In this document: positions 6,495 to 15,721 of the stretch, one piece after another
How positions within the stretch are numbered: position 1 is the stretch's first letter
How the letters are laid out: every line of letters begins with the position of its first letter
Assembly (NCBI GenBank): GCA_021732995.1
Contig: JAKFWA010000025.1
Location: 117,736-181,735 of the forward strand
Length of the DNA stretch: 64,000 nucleotides
Origin: Planctomycetaceae bacterium
Lineage (GTDB): Bacteria > Planctomycetota > Planctomycetia > Planctomycetales > Planctomycetaceae
Reading direction: 5' to 3'
Notes under the pieces: generated by a model
Told to the model about the DNA's origin: nothing
What the model saw: only the letters and a program-made list of their open reading frames with translations
The model's database searches: none
Position numbers and translations under genes: made by a program

Positions 6495-8288
6495 TTACGG
6501 AGTCGGGTTGTGCAGCCATACTTTGAGGTCCTGCCATCCGCCGCCTCGGTAGGCGCAGAGGCCGAGGCGTAACGAGGTCAATGGGGGTGGGGCGAAGAAG
6601 ACTCCGGCATTATCGCTGACGGCCAGGCTGGGCGTGATCAGTCTGCCGTTGATCCAGCTCCGCACGGTCCAGCGCCAGACGTTGATCGTGTCGGTCAGGT
6701 TGTCGAACGTGTAATTGTTGGGCTGAGTCACAATCGCCAGGTCGACCGTCAACGTCACTCGATCGCCGTCGTTCGGGGCGACCAGCACGCAACTGAGTTG
6801 CCGCGCATCGAAGGTACCTTCGCCCGCGAGCTGCCAACTGATCGGGCTGGGCAGGTTCGGTTCTTCATCGGTGTCGTAATCCCATTCGAACGGCCACGAT
6901 GTGTATTGAGGCACTTCAAGAACCTGACCGCCAAACGGATGCACGGGGCCGGTGGCGAGCCAACCGTAGCGCGGCTGCGTTCCGCCGCCGCCCAGCGCGT
7001 CATCAAGCCGACCGGCGTTTTCGTGACGCAACATCCAGCGGAAGAGGCCACCGACGAAAATCCCGTTGGTTTGATCCCGGTACTCGCCCGGATCGGGATC
7101 GCCGGGCAGTGCGAATCGACGGTCGGCATCGCGGACGCGGCGGTGCGTCCATTCGATCGTGAGCCGTGCCCCGTGCTGCCAGTCAGACCGCGCGATCGGC
7201 AACGTTGTCGACAGAGTGCCGCCGTTGTACTCGCCGCCGAAGAGACTCTCGACAAAGGTCGCTCCGTCGCGGTTTGACCAGGTGGCGGGGCCGGACGCCT
7301 CAGAACCGTGGAAAGCGTCATCGTCGAAATAGAGGCCGTTCGGAAACCATCCAGCGGGCAACGTGTCGAGCGGTTCGTTGATCTCCAGAGTGCCCAGCGG
7401 CTCCGGGGGCGAAGTGCCGCCGGTATAGGGCTCCGCACCGTGCGCCAACAGCGTGCCACAGATCGGGCCGAGTTGTCCGAGCACAGACCAGGAGCCCGCC
7501 GCGCCGTGACTAGCACTCGGCATCTCCCAGGGACACGACGTCAGGCCGATACACCAGCCGAAGCGTGTGATGGGATGCGACGACTGCCCGAGGTTGAAAT
7601 CGGGACGCTGGTCGCGATCGAACGTGCCATCGGCCAACACCCTTCCGAACCAGTCCTGCGAGAGCACGCCCGATCCGCCGACGACGTCTTCCGTGGGTGA
7701 CGAGAGATCACTCTGAAACGCTCGACGAGTCGCGCGGCAAGGCTCGTGCAACGAATCCGCTCCACCGCCACCGGCACCCATCCAGCAGCAGGGATTCGGC
7801 ACCAGGAGATCGGTCTGGATGAGTCGCTGCGACACGAAGATTTGGCCCGCCTGTTCGACGACAGCGCCGGCAACGAGCCACGGGCCGGAACGCTCAGGAA
7901 TCGGGGTCAGTATTTCTTCGATCGGCCAGCCACTGACGCGTGCGATCTTGAGCTGTGTGCCCGCTTGCCAGGAGTTGATCGCACCGACAATACGCGGATC
8001 GATGTTGGCGGGCTGGTCAAACCACACGATGACGAGCGCCGTCCAGAGCGGTTGCGCACTGGTGACGTCGAGTGTCAGCGGATACCGCCCGACCGGGCTG
8101 TAGCCCAGGCCGTGCGTCAGCGTGGCACCCGCCGTCAGCAGATCCAAGTTGAACATGCCGCTGGTGATCCGAGCCTGACGGCGCGAGCCGACCGAGGAAT
8201 GCGGCGGTATGAAGTCGGTGCCGTCGCAGTCGGTTCCCGGCTCCGTTGCCCCGCCGCCGGGGCAACACTTGGTGCGCAGGATGGTCAC
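6495..8288 (-). CDS. prophage structural protein, candidate tail-tip or fibre component
   Basis: A 597-residue protein starting at a GTG that overlaps the stop of the upstream gene. Longer upstream reading in this frame lies within that gene and was discarded. The sequence is rich in Trp, Gly, Pro and Thr with many short beta-like strands and few helices, as in tail-fibre or baseplate-hub proteins. It lies third from the end of the late operon, downstream of the tape measure gene, where siphophage tail-tip genes occur. No domain is recognised. An eight-base-pair hairpin (8245-8266) lies about 20 bases inside the start. Role is inferred from position only. Confidence 0.6.
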   Translation of the reverse strand: MTILRTKCCPGGGATEPGTDCDGTDFIPPHSSVGSRRQARITSGMFNLDLLTAGATLTHGLGYSPVGRYPLTLDVTSAQPLWTALVIVWFDQPANIDPRIVGAINSWQAGTQLKIARVSGWPIEEILTPIPERSGPWLVAGAVVEQAGQIFVSQRLIQTDLLVPNPCCWMGAGGGGADSLHEPCRATRRAFQSDLSSPTEDVVGGSGVLSQDWFGRVLADGTFDRDQRPDFNLGQSSHPITRFGWCIGLTSCPWEMPSASHGAAGSWSVLGQLGPICGTLLAHGAEPYTGGTSPPEPLGTLEINEPLDTLPAGWFPNGLYFDDDAFHGSEASGPATWSNRDGATFVESLFGGEYNGGTLSTTLPIARSDWQHGARLTIEWTHRRVRDADRRFALPGDPDPGEYRDQTNGIFVGGLFRWMLRHENAGRLDDALGGGGTQPRYGWLATGPVHPFGGQVLEVPQYTSWPFEWDYDTDEEPNLPSPISWQLAGEGTFDARQLSCVLVAPNDGDRVTLTVDLAIVTQPNNYTFDNLTDTINVWRWTVRSWINGRLITPSLAVSDNAGVFFAPPPLTSLRLGLCAYRGGGWQDLKVWLHNPTP

Positions 8289-9145
8289 GACGACACCTCT
8301 GCGTAGGTCGTGGTCTGATCGGCGACAATGCTGACGTTGCAGCTCGCCCGGTTGATGCGCCACCCGGAGCGGTCCCAGGAGCGCACGGCAACAAAGGTCT
8401 TGGGGCCGAGCACCAGGTTCGTGTCGGGGTTCACGACGCGCACGTACTCGTCGAGCCGTACCCACTGGTTTCCACGTCGCTCGCGCAACCGCACGCGGGC
8501 ACTGCCCGCTGTAAGAGCCAGCGCGTTGCCTGAAGCCGTCACGCCGTCTTCCATGTAGCCTTCAAGTTCGATCGTCGCGGTCGGGTCAAGGACGACTTTT
8601 GCCCAGCGTTTGCCGGCGCCATCGGCGGCGCCGGCCGGGGCGAGCTGCAGGATGCGAGCCAGGCCACCAGAGCACGTCTGAGCGAACTCGTATTCGTCGT
8701 GAGCCGGGCTGACGAACATGTGATGCTCGTCGAGCACGTCGACCTTCACCCAGGCGAAGCCCGCGACGCACACGGGCGCCACGGAGTCGGGGTGCATGTC
8801 GCGCAGTGCGATGACCCAATCCAGCCGGTGGTCAATCTCGGAGTCGTCGCAACTGGTCGTGATCTGTGGCACGACGCCGACGCATCCAGGCTGCGCGAGA
8901 AAGCGGCTTTCAACGGTCGGGCCGTCGAAGTCGATCAACGCCTGGCTGCGATCGATGCCGAGCACGCCACCCTTTGGCACGACTTCGCCCGTGGTGTTCA
9001 AGCAGCGGAAGACAAAGCCAGGCCGATGTGGCTCGGTGCGATTGCCCAGCGTCTGTTGATTCAACGCGGCTCCGCGGAGCGCGTTCCAACCGGCTGCCGA
9101 CTTGAAGACTTGCGGCCCGCCCGCTTCGGCTTTTGGAATTATCAT
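8285..9145 (-). CDS. prophage structural protein of unknown family
   Basis: A 286-residue protein starting at ATG 9145. It has beta-rich segments (FVFRCLNTTGEVVPKGGVLGI, then FAWVKVDVLDEHH) and a C-terminal stretch with WVRLDEYVRVVNPD that suggests a compact beta domain. It is translationally coupled to the next gene. It lies in the tail part of the late operon, so a tail-tip or decoration role is likely, but no family is recognised. A pair of host-type hairpin repeats separates it from the upstream gene. Confidence 0.55.
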   Translation of the reverse strand: MIIPKAEAGGPQVFKSAAGWNALRGAALNQQTLGNRTEPHRPGFVFRCLNTTGEVVPKGGVLGIDRSQALIDFDGPTVESRFLAQPGCVGVVPQITTSCDDSEIDHRLDWVIALRDMHPDSVAPVCVAGFAWVKVDVLDEHHMFVSPAHDEYEFAQTCSGGLARILQLAPAGAADGAGKRWAKVVLDPTATIELEGYMEDGVTASGNALALTAGSARVRLRERRGNQWVRLDEYVRVVNPDTNLVLGPKTFVAVRSWDRSGWRINRASCNVSIVADQTTTYAEVSS

Positions 9146-9175
9146 TGATGCCCCGCCTTCTTCCCTGAGTCGTGG

Positions 9176-9222
9176 CCCGCACTCTCCGTGTGCGGGAATG
9201 TCGGCACACGGAGAGTGCCGAC
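9176..9222. repeat. inverted pair of intergenic hairpins
   Basis: The right hairpin (9200-9222) is GTCGGCAC-ACGGAGA-GTGCCGAC with a perfect eight-base stem. The left one (9176-9196) has the reverse-complement loop TCTCCGT inside a different stem, CCCGCAC/GTGCGGG. The right element recurs exactly at 10989-11011 and 15686-15708. Confidence 0.85.
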
Positions 9223-9226
9223 CACT

Positions 9227-9847
9227 CTAAATCGGATCGTTGCGGATGACGGTGACATCGATCGTCCCGGAGCTGCTCTTGCCCTTGGACCAGTAGCGTA
9301 CGGTCCCACCGACGTCGGATGCGGTAGCGGTGGCAGCCGCCTGAGTCTCGATCGTGTAGTGGTCAGCATCGACCACCTCTTTGACGACCCAGCACGAGTC
9401 CATGTCGAGGCCACCGATCGACTGGCCCTCGGCGTGGAACATCACGTTGTCGCGTTCCACCAGTCCATGGCCCGGATGGTGCACCGTGACTTCCCGCGAA
9501 TCGTCGACCGTGCTGAACGGGTCTTCGATCTCGCCAACATCTTCAGCCGCCCAGCCAAAGCGGAAGTAGCACGAATGGACTTCGTTATCGCCGCTCTCAA
9601 TGGTGTCATCGACGATCTGGTTTTCGAACGGCTGCATCAGCCAGACCATGCCGCCCTGGGCGTCGAACGTAAAGAACGGATCGGCCAGGACGTCGTCTGA
9701 GACGCGCAGGGTTTGAGATCGCTCGCCCTTCACGAAGATCGTGAGTAACACCACGTCGAGGCTGCCGCCGTTGATCAGTGCGCCGCTTTCGTCGCGGATC
9801 TTGGCGGTAACGATCGCGTTGGTTTTTTCGAAGGCTTTGAATGCCAC
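9227..9847 (-). CDS. prophage structural protein of unknown family
   Basis: A 206-residue protein with a GTG start that shares a base with the TAG of the upstream gene. Strands near residues 10-60 (VTAKIRDESGALINGG) and a C-terminal ending with DADHYTIET are typical of beta-rich phage virion proteins carrying small ligand- or fibre-binding folds. It lies downstream of the 22-residue-repeat protein in the tail module. No named family is assigned. Confidence 0.55.
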   Translation of the reverse strand: MAFKAFEKTNAIVTAKIRDESGALINGGSLDVVLLTIFVKGERSQTLRVSDDVLADPFFTFDAQGGMVWLMQPFENQIVDDTIESGDNEVHSCYFRFGWAAEDVGEIEDPFSTVDDSREVTVHHPGHGLVERDNVMFHAEGQSIGGLDMDSCWVVKEVVDADHYTIETQAAATATASDVGGTVRYWSKGKSSSGTIDVTVIRNDPI

Positions 9848-10926
9848 TACTTAGCGCCTCCGGTTGCGAATGTGACGGAACCGAGCGTGACTGTCTTCCA
9901 GCTCGGTGTGACCCAATGACGTCCGCCAACCAGTTCGATCGCGCCCGCTGGCTGAGTGGCGATCGGTGGAACGACGGCTGTGTGTGTTGATCCCGCGAGT
10001 TCGATGGTCGCTTGCGGCTGTGAGACAATCACGGTCGTGACCGCAGAGCACGAGCCGCCGACCAGCTCAATGCTTCCGGCGGGCTGATCAGCAAAGACGA
10101 CAGTCACTGCGTTGGAAGTCGATCCGACCAGCTCGATGCTTCCGGCGGGCTGAGTGACGTTGACCGCCGTTTCAGCGCTGCAGGCAGCTCCCTCCAGTTC
10201 GATGAATCCAGTGGGCTGCGTCACCGCGAGATTGGTGATGGCGGTCGGCGTTGAACCTGCAAGCTCAATCGTTCCGGCTGGCTGATCGACCAGAACGACT
10301 GTCACCGCTGTCGGTGTTGATCCTTGAAGTTCGATCGCTCCGGCCGGCTGAGTCGCGTTGACGTGCACTTCGGCAGAGCAGGCCGCACCTTCAAGTTCAA
10401 TGGCGCCTTCCGGCTGATCGACGGTGATAAACGCATCGTCGCCCGCGTAGACGATTTCCAGAGTGGCTGTCACCCCGACGACAGACGCTCCGGAGTACAT
10501 TGGCTGAACTAACATCAGCACGATGTCGTCGCCTTCGGTGCCGCTCACCAGTTCGGCAATCAGGTCCCCCACGTCGAGGTCATAGGATGTCAGGCCGTCC
10601 GCGTCGAAACTGGGATTTGCGGACGATCTGTAGTCTTGCCAGATCGTGTAGGCTCCGGACCAGCCACTGCCACCAGGCAGCGCCGGCGGATCGGTCTTCC
10701 CCCCATAGACGTGCACCACAGCGGTGCCACTCACCAGGCTGAAAGACAGGTGGAGCGTGGCGGACGTTACGGTGACGCCCGACAGGATATCCGTGAGGTC
10801 GCCGAACTTGATGAACGCGAGCCCGCTGTCGGCGGTGTATTGCACATCGACGGACGATTGAGCGGTGTTCCAGAGACCGCTGTAGCCCCATTCGTAATCT
10901 TCGGCGGGTTCGCTGTATGTCGGCAT
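9847..10926 (-). CDS. repeat-containing phage virion protein (eight 22-residue repeats)
   Basis: A 359-residue protein starting at ATG 10926 behind a GAGG site. Residues 1-168 form a beta-rich domain (strands such as VTVTSATLHLSFSL) like carbohydrate-binding jelly rolls in tail proteins. Residues 169 to about 340 are eight tandem 22-residue repeats with core QPAG-IEL-GS, alternating between two subtypes (GSTPTA and GAACSA). A short non-repeated tail ends the protein. It lies in the tail region of the operon, so a fibre or tail-surface role is inferred. A repeat stalk of this kind can change length by recombination between repeats. Confidence 0.65.
   Translation of the reverse strand: MPTYSEPAEDYEWGYSGLWNTAQSSVDVQYTADSGLAFIKFGDLTDILSGVTVTSATLHLSFSLVSGTAVVHVYGGKTDPPALPGGSGWSGAYTIWQDYRSSANPSFDADGLTSYDLDVGDLIAELVSGTEGDDIVLMLVQPMYSGASVVGVTATLEIVYAGDDAFITVDQPEGAIELEGAACSAEVHVNATQPAGAIELQGSTPTAVTVVLVDQPAGTIELAGSTPTAITNLAVTQPTGFIELEGAACSAETAVNVTQPAGSIELVGSTSNAVTVVFADQPAGSIELVGGSCSAVTTVIVSQPQATIELAGSTHTAVVPPIATQPAGAIELVGGRHWVTPSWKTVTLGSVTFATGGAK
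9912..10422 (-). repeat. eight tandem 66-bp coding repeats
   Basis: Successive units encode 22 residues each with core QPAG-IEL. Units differ at scattered positions, and the GAACSAE form appears at units 1 and 4. All units are in frame within the gene ending at 9847. Confidence 0.85.
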
Positions 10927-10955
10927 TTCGGAACCTCAGGACGGTAGCCGTTTGA

Positions 10956-10975
10956 GCCGGACAGGATTGTCCGGC
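10956..10975. repeat. intergenic hairpin, GGACA-GAT-TGTCC family
   Basis: GCCGGACA-GGAT-TGTCCGGC forms a perfect eight-base stem and is followed by CCTACA. A relative, GACGGACA-AGAT-TGTCCGTC plus CCTACA, is at 16509-16528. Base changes in the stem are compensated between copies. Confidence 0.8.
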
Positions 10976-10988
10976 CTACAACGGGCAT

Positions 10989-11011
10989 GTCGGCACACGG
11001 AGAGTGCCGAC
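10989..11011. repeat. intergenic hairpin GTCGGCAC-ACGGAGA-GTGCCGAC, copy 2
   Basis: This is identical to 9200-9222 and 15686-15708. It lies between two minus-strand late genes, just after the 3' end of the gene that starts at 11485. Confidence 0.85.
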
Positions 11012-11017
11012 CACGAA

Positions 11018-11485
11018 TCAGGCGGCTTTGCGGATCTTCCAGATGCCGGTCGCGTCCAGATTCACTTTGAAGTCTTCGCCATTTGCCGCCTTGGCTTCCG
11101 CGAAGTCGGTGTAGTAAATCGGGCAATCGGGGATCGCATGGCTGGCCGTCGTGCGGTACAGGATGCCCTTCACGTTGCGAGCACCCGCGCCGAGGGCTGA
11201 CCAGACAAGCTGGCTTACAGCGGCGCTCAAGTCGCTGTTCTTGCTGATCACGTTCGCGCGGTTGTTCGTGTTGTCTTTGACCACATCGAGATACACCGCT
11301 TTGTCGACGTAGCCTGATCCGCCCATGATGTCGATGGCCATATCGCCGCTGTCGTCGGCGTCCTGGATGGTCGTCGCGCAGTCGTTGTCGGCCATGCAGA
11401 GCACGGCTTCGACGTGGTTGTTAAGAGGGAACCCGCTGGGCTTCGCGGATTCGGCCAGATACTTGTTTGAAAATCCGTCGGCCAT
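11018..11485 (-). CDS. hypothetical phage structural protein
   Basis: A 155-residue protein with a strong ribosome-binding site (AAGGAAG) before ATG 11485. The N-terminal half is MADGFSNKYLAESAKPSGF followed by an acidic region with a conserved-looking GGSGYVDKAVYLDVV. It is probably a soluble alpha/beta protein. It lies among tail genes of the late operon. I do not recognise the family; tail-tip or minor tail protein is the positional guess. Confidence 0.55.
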   Translation of the reverse strand: MADGFSNKYLAESAKPSGFPLNNHVEAVLCMADNDCATTIQDADDSGDMAIDIMGGSGYVDKAVYLDVVKDNTNNRANVISKNSDLSAAVSQLVWSALGAGARNVKGILYRTTASHAIPDCPIYYTDFAEAKAANGEDFKVNLDATGIWKIRKAA

Positions 11486-11514
11486 CGTACTTCCTTGTAC
11501 TTTGGGGGAGTTGT

Positions 11515-12369
11515 TTAAGAGCCGATTCCGAACACCTTGAAGTCGGCGTAGTGGTAAACCTGATTGACGAACGCGAAGACGGGTCGCTTGATGACCATCT
11601 TGGGTGGTGGGGGACTGCCACCGCCGCCAGGCACAGGCATCGGGTCGGCAGACATCTCTTCCGAGTAAACCCAGAGGTAGTCGTGACCGCGTTTGTTGAT
11701 GGGTGGCAGGCCACCGATCTGGAGGGCGGTGACGTTCTCTTCGACCACGAATTCCAGTGTGAGCTTGGAGAGCGGGTTCGCTTCTTCATCGAGCTTGATC
11801 GTGTCTTCGAAGGTGTACTTCTTGAACCTGAGCTCGCCGGGGTCGTACCCCTTGAACTTCTTCAGGTTCACCTTCTTCGACATCCTGGCAATCTTGGCCA
11901 GGTACGCGTTGGAAATGACGTCCCGCGAGACGTGGAACTCCATCAGGATCGTGGCGCCACTGACCTCGATCTCCACGCCATTGATGGTGCCATCGGACTC
12001 GTAACCGATGACTCCCATTGTGTCGGGAATCACGCGGCCCGCGATGCCCACGGCGTCGACGACGGCGAGAGCCTGATAGATCTTTTCGCGGCCACCTTCG
12101 CCGTCGACCATGATGCGGACTTCGCCCTCTTTGGGCATCCGCTTGATTCCGTAGACGATCTCGCACAACCAGCAGTCGTCGGTGAAGTCCACGATGCGGA
12201 CTGAGGTGCGCAGCAGCCCTTCGATGGATACGTCGGGTGACCCCGCAATCAGCGCCTGCCGCGCGAGAATTCGGTCGTCGGTCCCGAACACATACCAGTC
12301 TTCAGTGATCGTGGGAGTGTCGCCGAACTGCTGTTCGATGCGTTGACCTGGCTCAACAATGATCGGCAT
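11515..12369 (-). CDS. hypothetical tail protein downstream of the tape measure
   Basis: A 284-residue protein whose ATG lies three bases after the tape measure stop, so it is co-translated with it. It has an N-terminal region with DTPTITEDWYVFGTDDR, a central basic region (KKVNLKKFKGYDPGELRFKK) and a Gly/Pro-rich loop (VPGGGGSPPPPK) before a final beta-like segment. Genes directly after the tape measure in siphophages usually encode the distal tail protein or tail-tip components, so that role is inferred; no sequence family is recognised. Confidence 0.55.
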   Translation of the reverse strand: MPIIVEPGQRIEQQFGDTPTITEDWYVFGTDDRILARQALIAGSPDVSIEGLLRTSVRIVDFTDDCWLCEIVYGIKRMPKEGEVRIMVDGEGGREKIYQALAVVDAVGIAGRVIPDTMGVIGYESDGTINGVEIEVSGATILMEFHVSRDVISNAYLAKIARMSKKVNLKKFKGYDPGELRFKKYTFEDTIKLDEEANPLSKLTLEFVVEENVTALQIGGLPPINKRGHDYLWVYSEEMSADPMPVPGGGGSPPPPKMVIKRPVFAFVNQVYHYADFKVFGIGS

Positions 12370-12372
12370 CGC

Positions 12373-15300
12373 TCAATCCCCCATCACTGGACTGGAGGAA
12401 GTGCGAGGCCGCTCCGACGATTCCGGCTTGGTGTTGTCCGCGGTCTTCTCGGTGGCTTTGGCGATCCTCACGAAGAAGCCGGTCGACGCGCCGAGACCTT
12501 GAGCAGCTCGCCCGCTGAAGGTGCCGACCGACGTGCCCTTCGTCTTGAGTTCACCGGCCTGGACTCCGGCCTGCTGCAGCATCATCGCAATGTCGGGTGA
12601 CAAACCCATCTGCCCGGTCGAAGTGCGGAGTGACGCGAGGTTCTGCTCCGAAGCCAGCTTCTGATTGGCCTGTTGCTGTGACTTGGCCCAGTCGTCGTTG
12701 ACCTTCTTCCGCTCGGCTTCGATCTGCTCCGGAGACTTCTTCGCCTGTTCGTCCTGCAGATCCTGCAAGGCCATCAGCCGATCGTATTCCGCGTCGGCTT
12801 GAGCCTGTTGAACCTGCTCAGCATCCGCAGCCCGCTTCTCTTCGCGGTTCGCGTCGAGCTGCTGGATGGTGGCGTTCTTCTCCGCTTCGATGTCCGCTTG
12901 TCGTTGTGCCGAGGCTTCGTTGTTGGCTTCACGCTGTTTCTGCCGCGCAGCCTCAGAGCGTTTCTGGTCGGCATCGATCTCACTGACGATGTCTTCGGCT
13001 GATCCACCCAGCAGCTTCGCCATGCCAGGAATCTTCAGCAGCCACTTCGCGATCTGAGAGACAACTCGGCCCCACAGGTCTTTGATCGTGAGCGCGATGT
13101 TGCTGGCCTTGGTGCCGATCGAGTCCCAGGCAGACGCCAGCGACGCCTTCCAGGTCGCGAGCGTGGCTTGCACACCGAACAGCATGTCCGCCCAGGTGAT
13201 CCCCACCGTGCTCGCCGTGGTGTCTTCGCCGAAGTAAGCCATGACGGCTTGCCACGCGCCCTTGAGCGTGTCGATCCCGAACGTGAAGGCTGCTTTGAAG
13301 CCGTCCCATACCGTCGTGAGAACTCCGACAGTCGCGGTCCAGATGTCGGTGAGCGCCGGCATCAACGGAGCCCATTGAGCACTGAAGCCCGCGACGACAT
13401 CCGCCCACACCAGCTTGAGGCCAGCCACTCCCGCGCTCAGTGCTCCCGACCAATCGCCCGACGCGATGCGCTGGGTCACCAGGTTGATCGCGGAACCGGC
13501 ATCGGGGCCGAGCATCGACCAGGTGCGAGACGCGCCGCTGGCCAGGCCGGAGAAGGCTTGTTGCCCGACCGAAAGCAACGCACCGAAGTTTGTGGAGAGA
13601 CCGCTCACGCCTCCCGACGCTGCAACAACTCCAGCAGTTGCCAGAGCCAAGCCACCAATCAGGAGCCCAGTCGGAGAGAACAACAAACCGCCCAGGCTGA
13701 GCACGCGACCCATCAACGGGACGACGCCAGTGAGACCTTGAGCGAGACCTTGAACAGCCAGGCGTGGACCGGTCCAGGCGACCGCCTTGATACCACCGCC
13801 CAGCGCGTTCGCCGCGCCACCAGCGATGCCGCGAAGGGACATCTGCGGCATTTTGGTGGCCGCCAGCTGCGTGAGCCGTCGACGGCTGAAATCGGCTTGG
13901 ACCGACACACCAAACAGCGTGTTCGCCAAGCCTTGAGCCACACGAGCCGCCGGATTGAAGACACCGGGCAACCGTGTCGCGGTACCGACAATCAACGCGG
14001 TTGACGACGCCGTGCGCGTCAGTGCGTAAGCCAGCGTGCCCGCGATCTTGGCCCCGAACCCGAACACTGCCGAAACTCGACCAGCCGTAGCGCCAGCTGC
14101 TTGCAGGCCGATGGCCATGCCGACGCCGGGCGCAGCGCTCCCCGTCGCTCTGAGGGGCTGCCAGGCGGCTTTAATGAGCCCTGCGGCGGTGACGAACGGA
14201 GACGCGAGCACGCGGCCCGTCCCACCGACAGCACGCCCTGCGAGCAATGCGTTCGATGCTCGCGCCGCTCCGGCACCTGGCTTGGACGTCACTTTTGACG
14301 CCGCTACAGGAGCTTTTCCGCTACCGCTGCCACCTGTGAGCGACTGAATGGCCTGCAGGGTGCGAAGTGTCACCAACAGCGGCGAGATCATCGCACCTAC
14401 GCCAGCTCGAGAGAGTCCCAGCCCAACAGCTCCCAACCGTGAGGCTGCTCCCAAAGCCATCAATCCAAAGCTCAGAGAGCTGACAGCGGCGCCGCTGGCC
14501 ACGATCTGACGCACCAGATCGGGATTGGCTTCCGCGAACTGCGTCATCTGTGAGGCGACGGCGGTCGCATCGCGCAGCAGACCACGTAAAGCGGGGTCAA
14601 GGATCTTGCCGACCGTGTTGCCCAGCACACGGGCTTGAGCGGTGGTTTCCCGGAAGGATCCTCCCAGGGAATCCGCCATGCCCTCGGCAGTTCGAGCCGC
14701 GATGCCCGTCGCGCCTTCGATCTCCGACAGCATGTCTTTGAAGTCGGCACCCCCCTGGCCCAAGCCCGTGGCGGCGAAGAGAGCACGCTCGCCGAAGATC
14801 TTGTCGAGGATGCCGAGCCGCTTCGCGTTGGGCATGCCCTTGATGGCGTTACCGATCTCGACCAGCAGCGACGCGATGGGCTTCATGTTGCCGGTGGCGT
14901 CTGTGGACATCACTCCCGTCAACGACTGCAGCTCTTTGCGAACCTTGGGATCGGCGAGCTTTAGGTACGCATTGCGGAGCGCGGTTCCACCTTGCTCGCC
15001 CTTGATGCCTTGCGATGCCAGCACGGCCAGAGCTGCTGCGGTGCGCTCAACGGATTCACCAACCAGGTTGGCAGCCGGAGCCGCGTACTTCATGCCCTCG
15101 GCCAGCTCAACGACCGACGTTGTTGAAGCGTTGGCAGCGGCAACGTACGCGTCGCCCACGCGACTGAACTGATCAGTCGGGAGCTTGAACTGTGCCAGCG
15201 TGTCGAGACCGATCTGAGTGGCCAGGCCGGTATCAACGTCCTGACCGGCGGCAGTCTTGAGCGCCAGCACGTCGCGCGTGATGCGTGCGATGGCGTCGGC

Positions 15301-15660
15301 TTTGACGCCACCTTTGGCCAGCTCAATCTGCACCTGCACGGTTTCGATGGGTGCAATGCCCAGCTTCGTGCCGAGCGAGTTCGCCTGTTTGACGAGGCGT
15401 TCCATCTGCTCGGCGGTGGCTTGCGAGACCGTGCGGAGTTCAGCGACGCGATCAGAGAAGGCCGCGTAGTCGCGCAGCAGGTAGCCCATCGGCAGGGCAC
15501 CAGCCGCCGACATGCCGAAGATCTTGCCACCGATCGCGCCGGCCGTCCTGGCAAACACGCGGAGCCGCTTCTCACCGCGCGACAATCCCTGGTCGAGCAT
15601 GTCCTTGACGGACAGCTCAACGTAGGCGCGAGCGGCGCGAATGGCTCCGGCTGATGCCAC
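12373..15660 (-). CDS. phage tail tape measure protein (TP901 type core)
   Basis: A 1,095-residue protein starting at a GTG with AAGGATG upstream. Residues about 60-390 match the TP901-type tape measure core: FSDRVAELRTVSQAT, the AGQDVDTGLATQIGLDTL region, and a helical run ending in an SQGIKGEQGGTALRNAY stretch. Residues about 400-700 are Gly/Ala-rich and hydrophobic; 900-1,060 is a Gln/Ala/Glu-rich coiled coil. Tape measure proteins fix siphophage tail length and exit during DNA injection. The length fits a long non-contractile tail. It follows the tail assembly chaperone, as is usual. Confidence 0.9.
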   Translation of the reverse strand: MASAGAIRAARAYVELSVKDMLDQGLSRGEKRLRVFARTAGAIGGKIFGMSAAGALPMGYLLRDYAAFSDRVAELRTVSQATAEQMERLVKQANSLGTKLGIAPIETVQVQIELAKGGVKADAIARITRDVLALKTAAGQDVDTGLATQIGLDTLAQFKLPTDQFSRVGDAYVAAANASTTSVVELAEGMKYAAPAANLVGESVERTAAALAVLASQGIKGEQGGTALRNAYLKLADPKVRKELQSLTGVMSTDATGNMKPIASLLVEIGNAIKGMPNAKRLGILDKIFGERALFAATGLGQGGADFKDMLSEIEGATGIAARTAEGMADSLGGSFRETTAQARVLGNTVGKILDPALRGLLRDATAVASQMTQFAEANPDLVRQIVASGAAVSSLSFGLMALGAASRLGAVGLGLSRAGVGAMISPLLVTLRTLQAIQSLTGGSGSGKAPVAASKVTSKPGAGAARASNALLAGRAVGGTGRVLASPFVTAAGLIKAAWQPLRATGSAAPGVGMAIGLQAAGATAGRVSAVFGFGAKIAGTLAYALTRTASSTALIVGTATRLPGVFNPAARVAQGLANTLFGVSVQADFSRRRLTQLAATKMPQMSLRGIAGGAANALGGGIKAVAWTGPRLAVQGLAQGLTGVVPLMGRVLSLGGLLFSPTGLLIGGLALATAGVVAASGGVSGLSTNFGALLSVGQQAFSGLASGASRTWSMLGPDAGSAINLVTQRIASGDWSGALSAGVAGLKLVWADVVAGFSAQWAPLMPALTDIWTATVGVLTTVWDGFKAAFTFGIDTLKGAWQAVMAYFGEDTTASTVGITWADMLFGVQATLATWKASLASAWDSIGTKASNIALTIKDLWGRVVSQIAKWLLKIPGMAKLLGGSAEDIVSEIDADQKRSEAARQKQREANNEASAQRQADIEAEKNATIQQLDANREEKRAADAEQVQQAQADAEYDRLMALQDLQDEQAKKSPEQIEAERKKVNDDWAKSQQQANQKLASEQNLASLRTSTGQMGLSPDIAMMLQQAGVQAGELKTKGTSVGTFSGRAAQGLGASTGFFVRIAKATEKTADNTKPESSERPRTSSSPVMGD

Positions 15661-15685
15661 TGGTCACATCCTTGTGAGAAGGCAT

Positions 15686-15708
15686 GTCGGCACACGGAGA
15701 GTGCCGAC
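15686..15708. repeat. intergenic hairpin GTCGGCAC-ACGGAGA-GTGCCGAC, copy 3
   Basis: This copy lies just upstream of the tape measure ribosome-binding site and just downstream of the end of the chaperone -1 frame at 15722. It could affect transcript stability or coupling in the operon. Confidence 0.85.
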
Positions 15709-15721
15709 CACTTTCAGAGGG

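Noticed and set aside
8245..8266. Eight-base-pair hairpin GTTGCCCC..GGGGCAAC near the start of the gene ending at 6495
   Set aside because: It might affect translation, but it encodes a plausible CCPGGGAT segment and has no second copy; not enough to call a regulatory element.
6800..8310. Long plus-strand frames opposite the tail-tip candidate gene
   Set aside because: They have Arg-rich, Gly/Pro-poor composition typical of antisense frames in GC-rich genes and no ribosome-binding sites.
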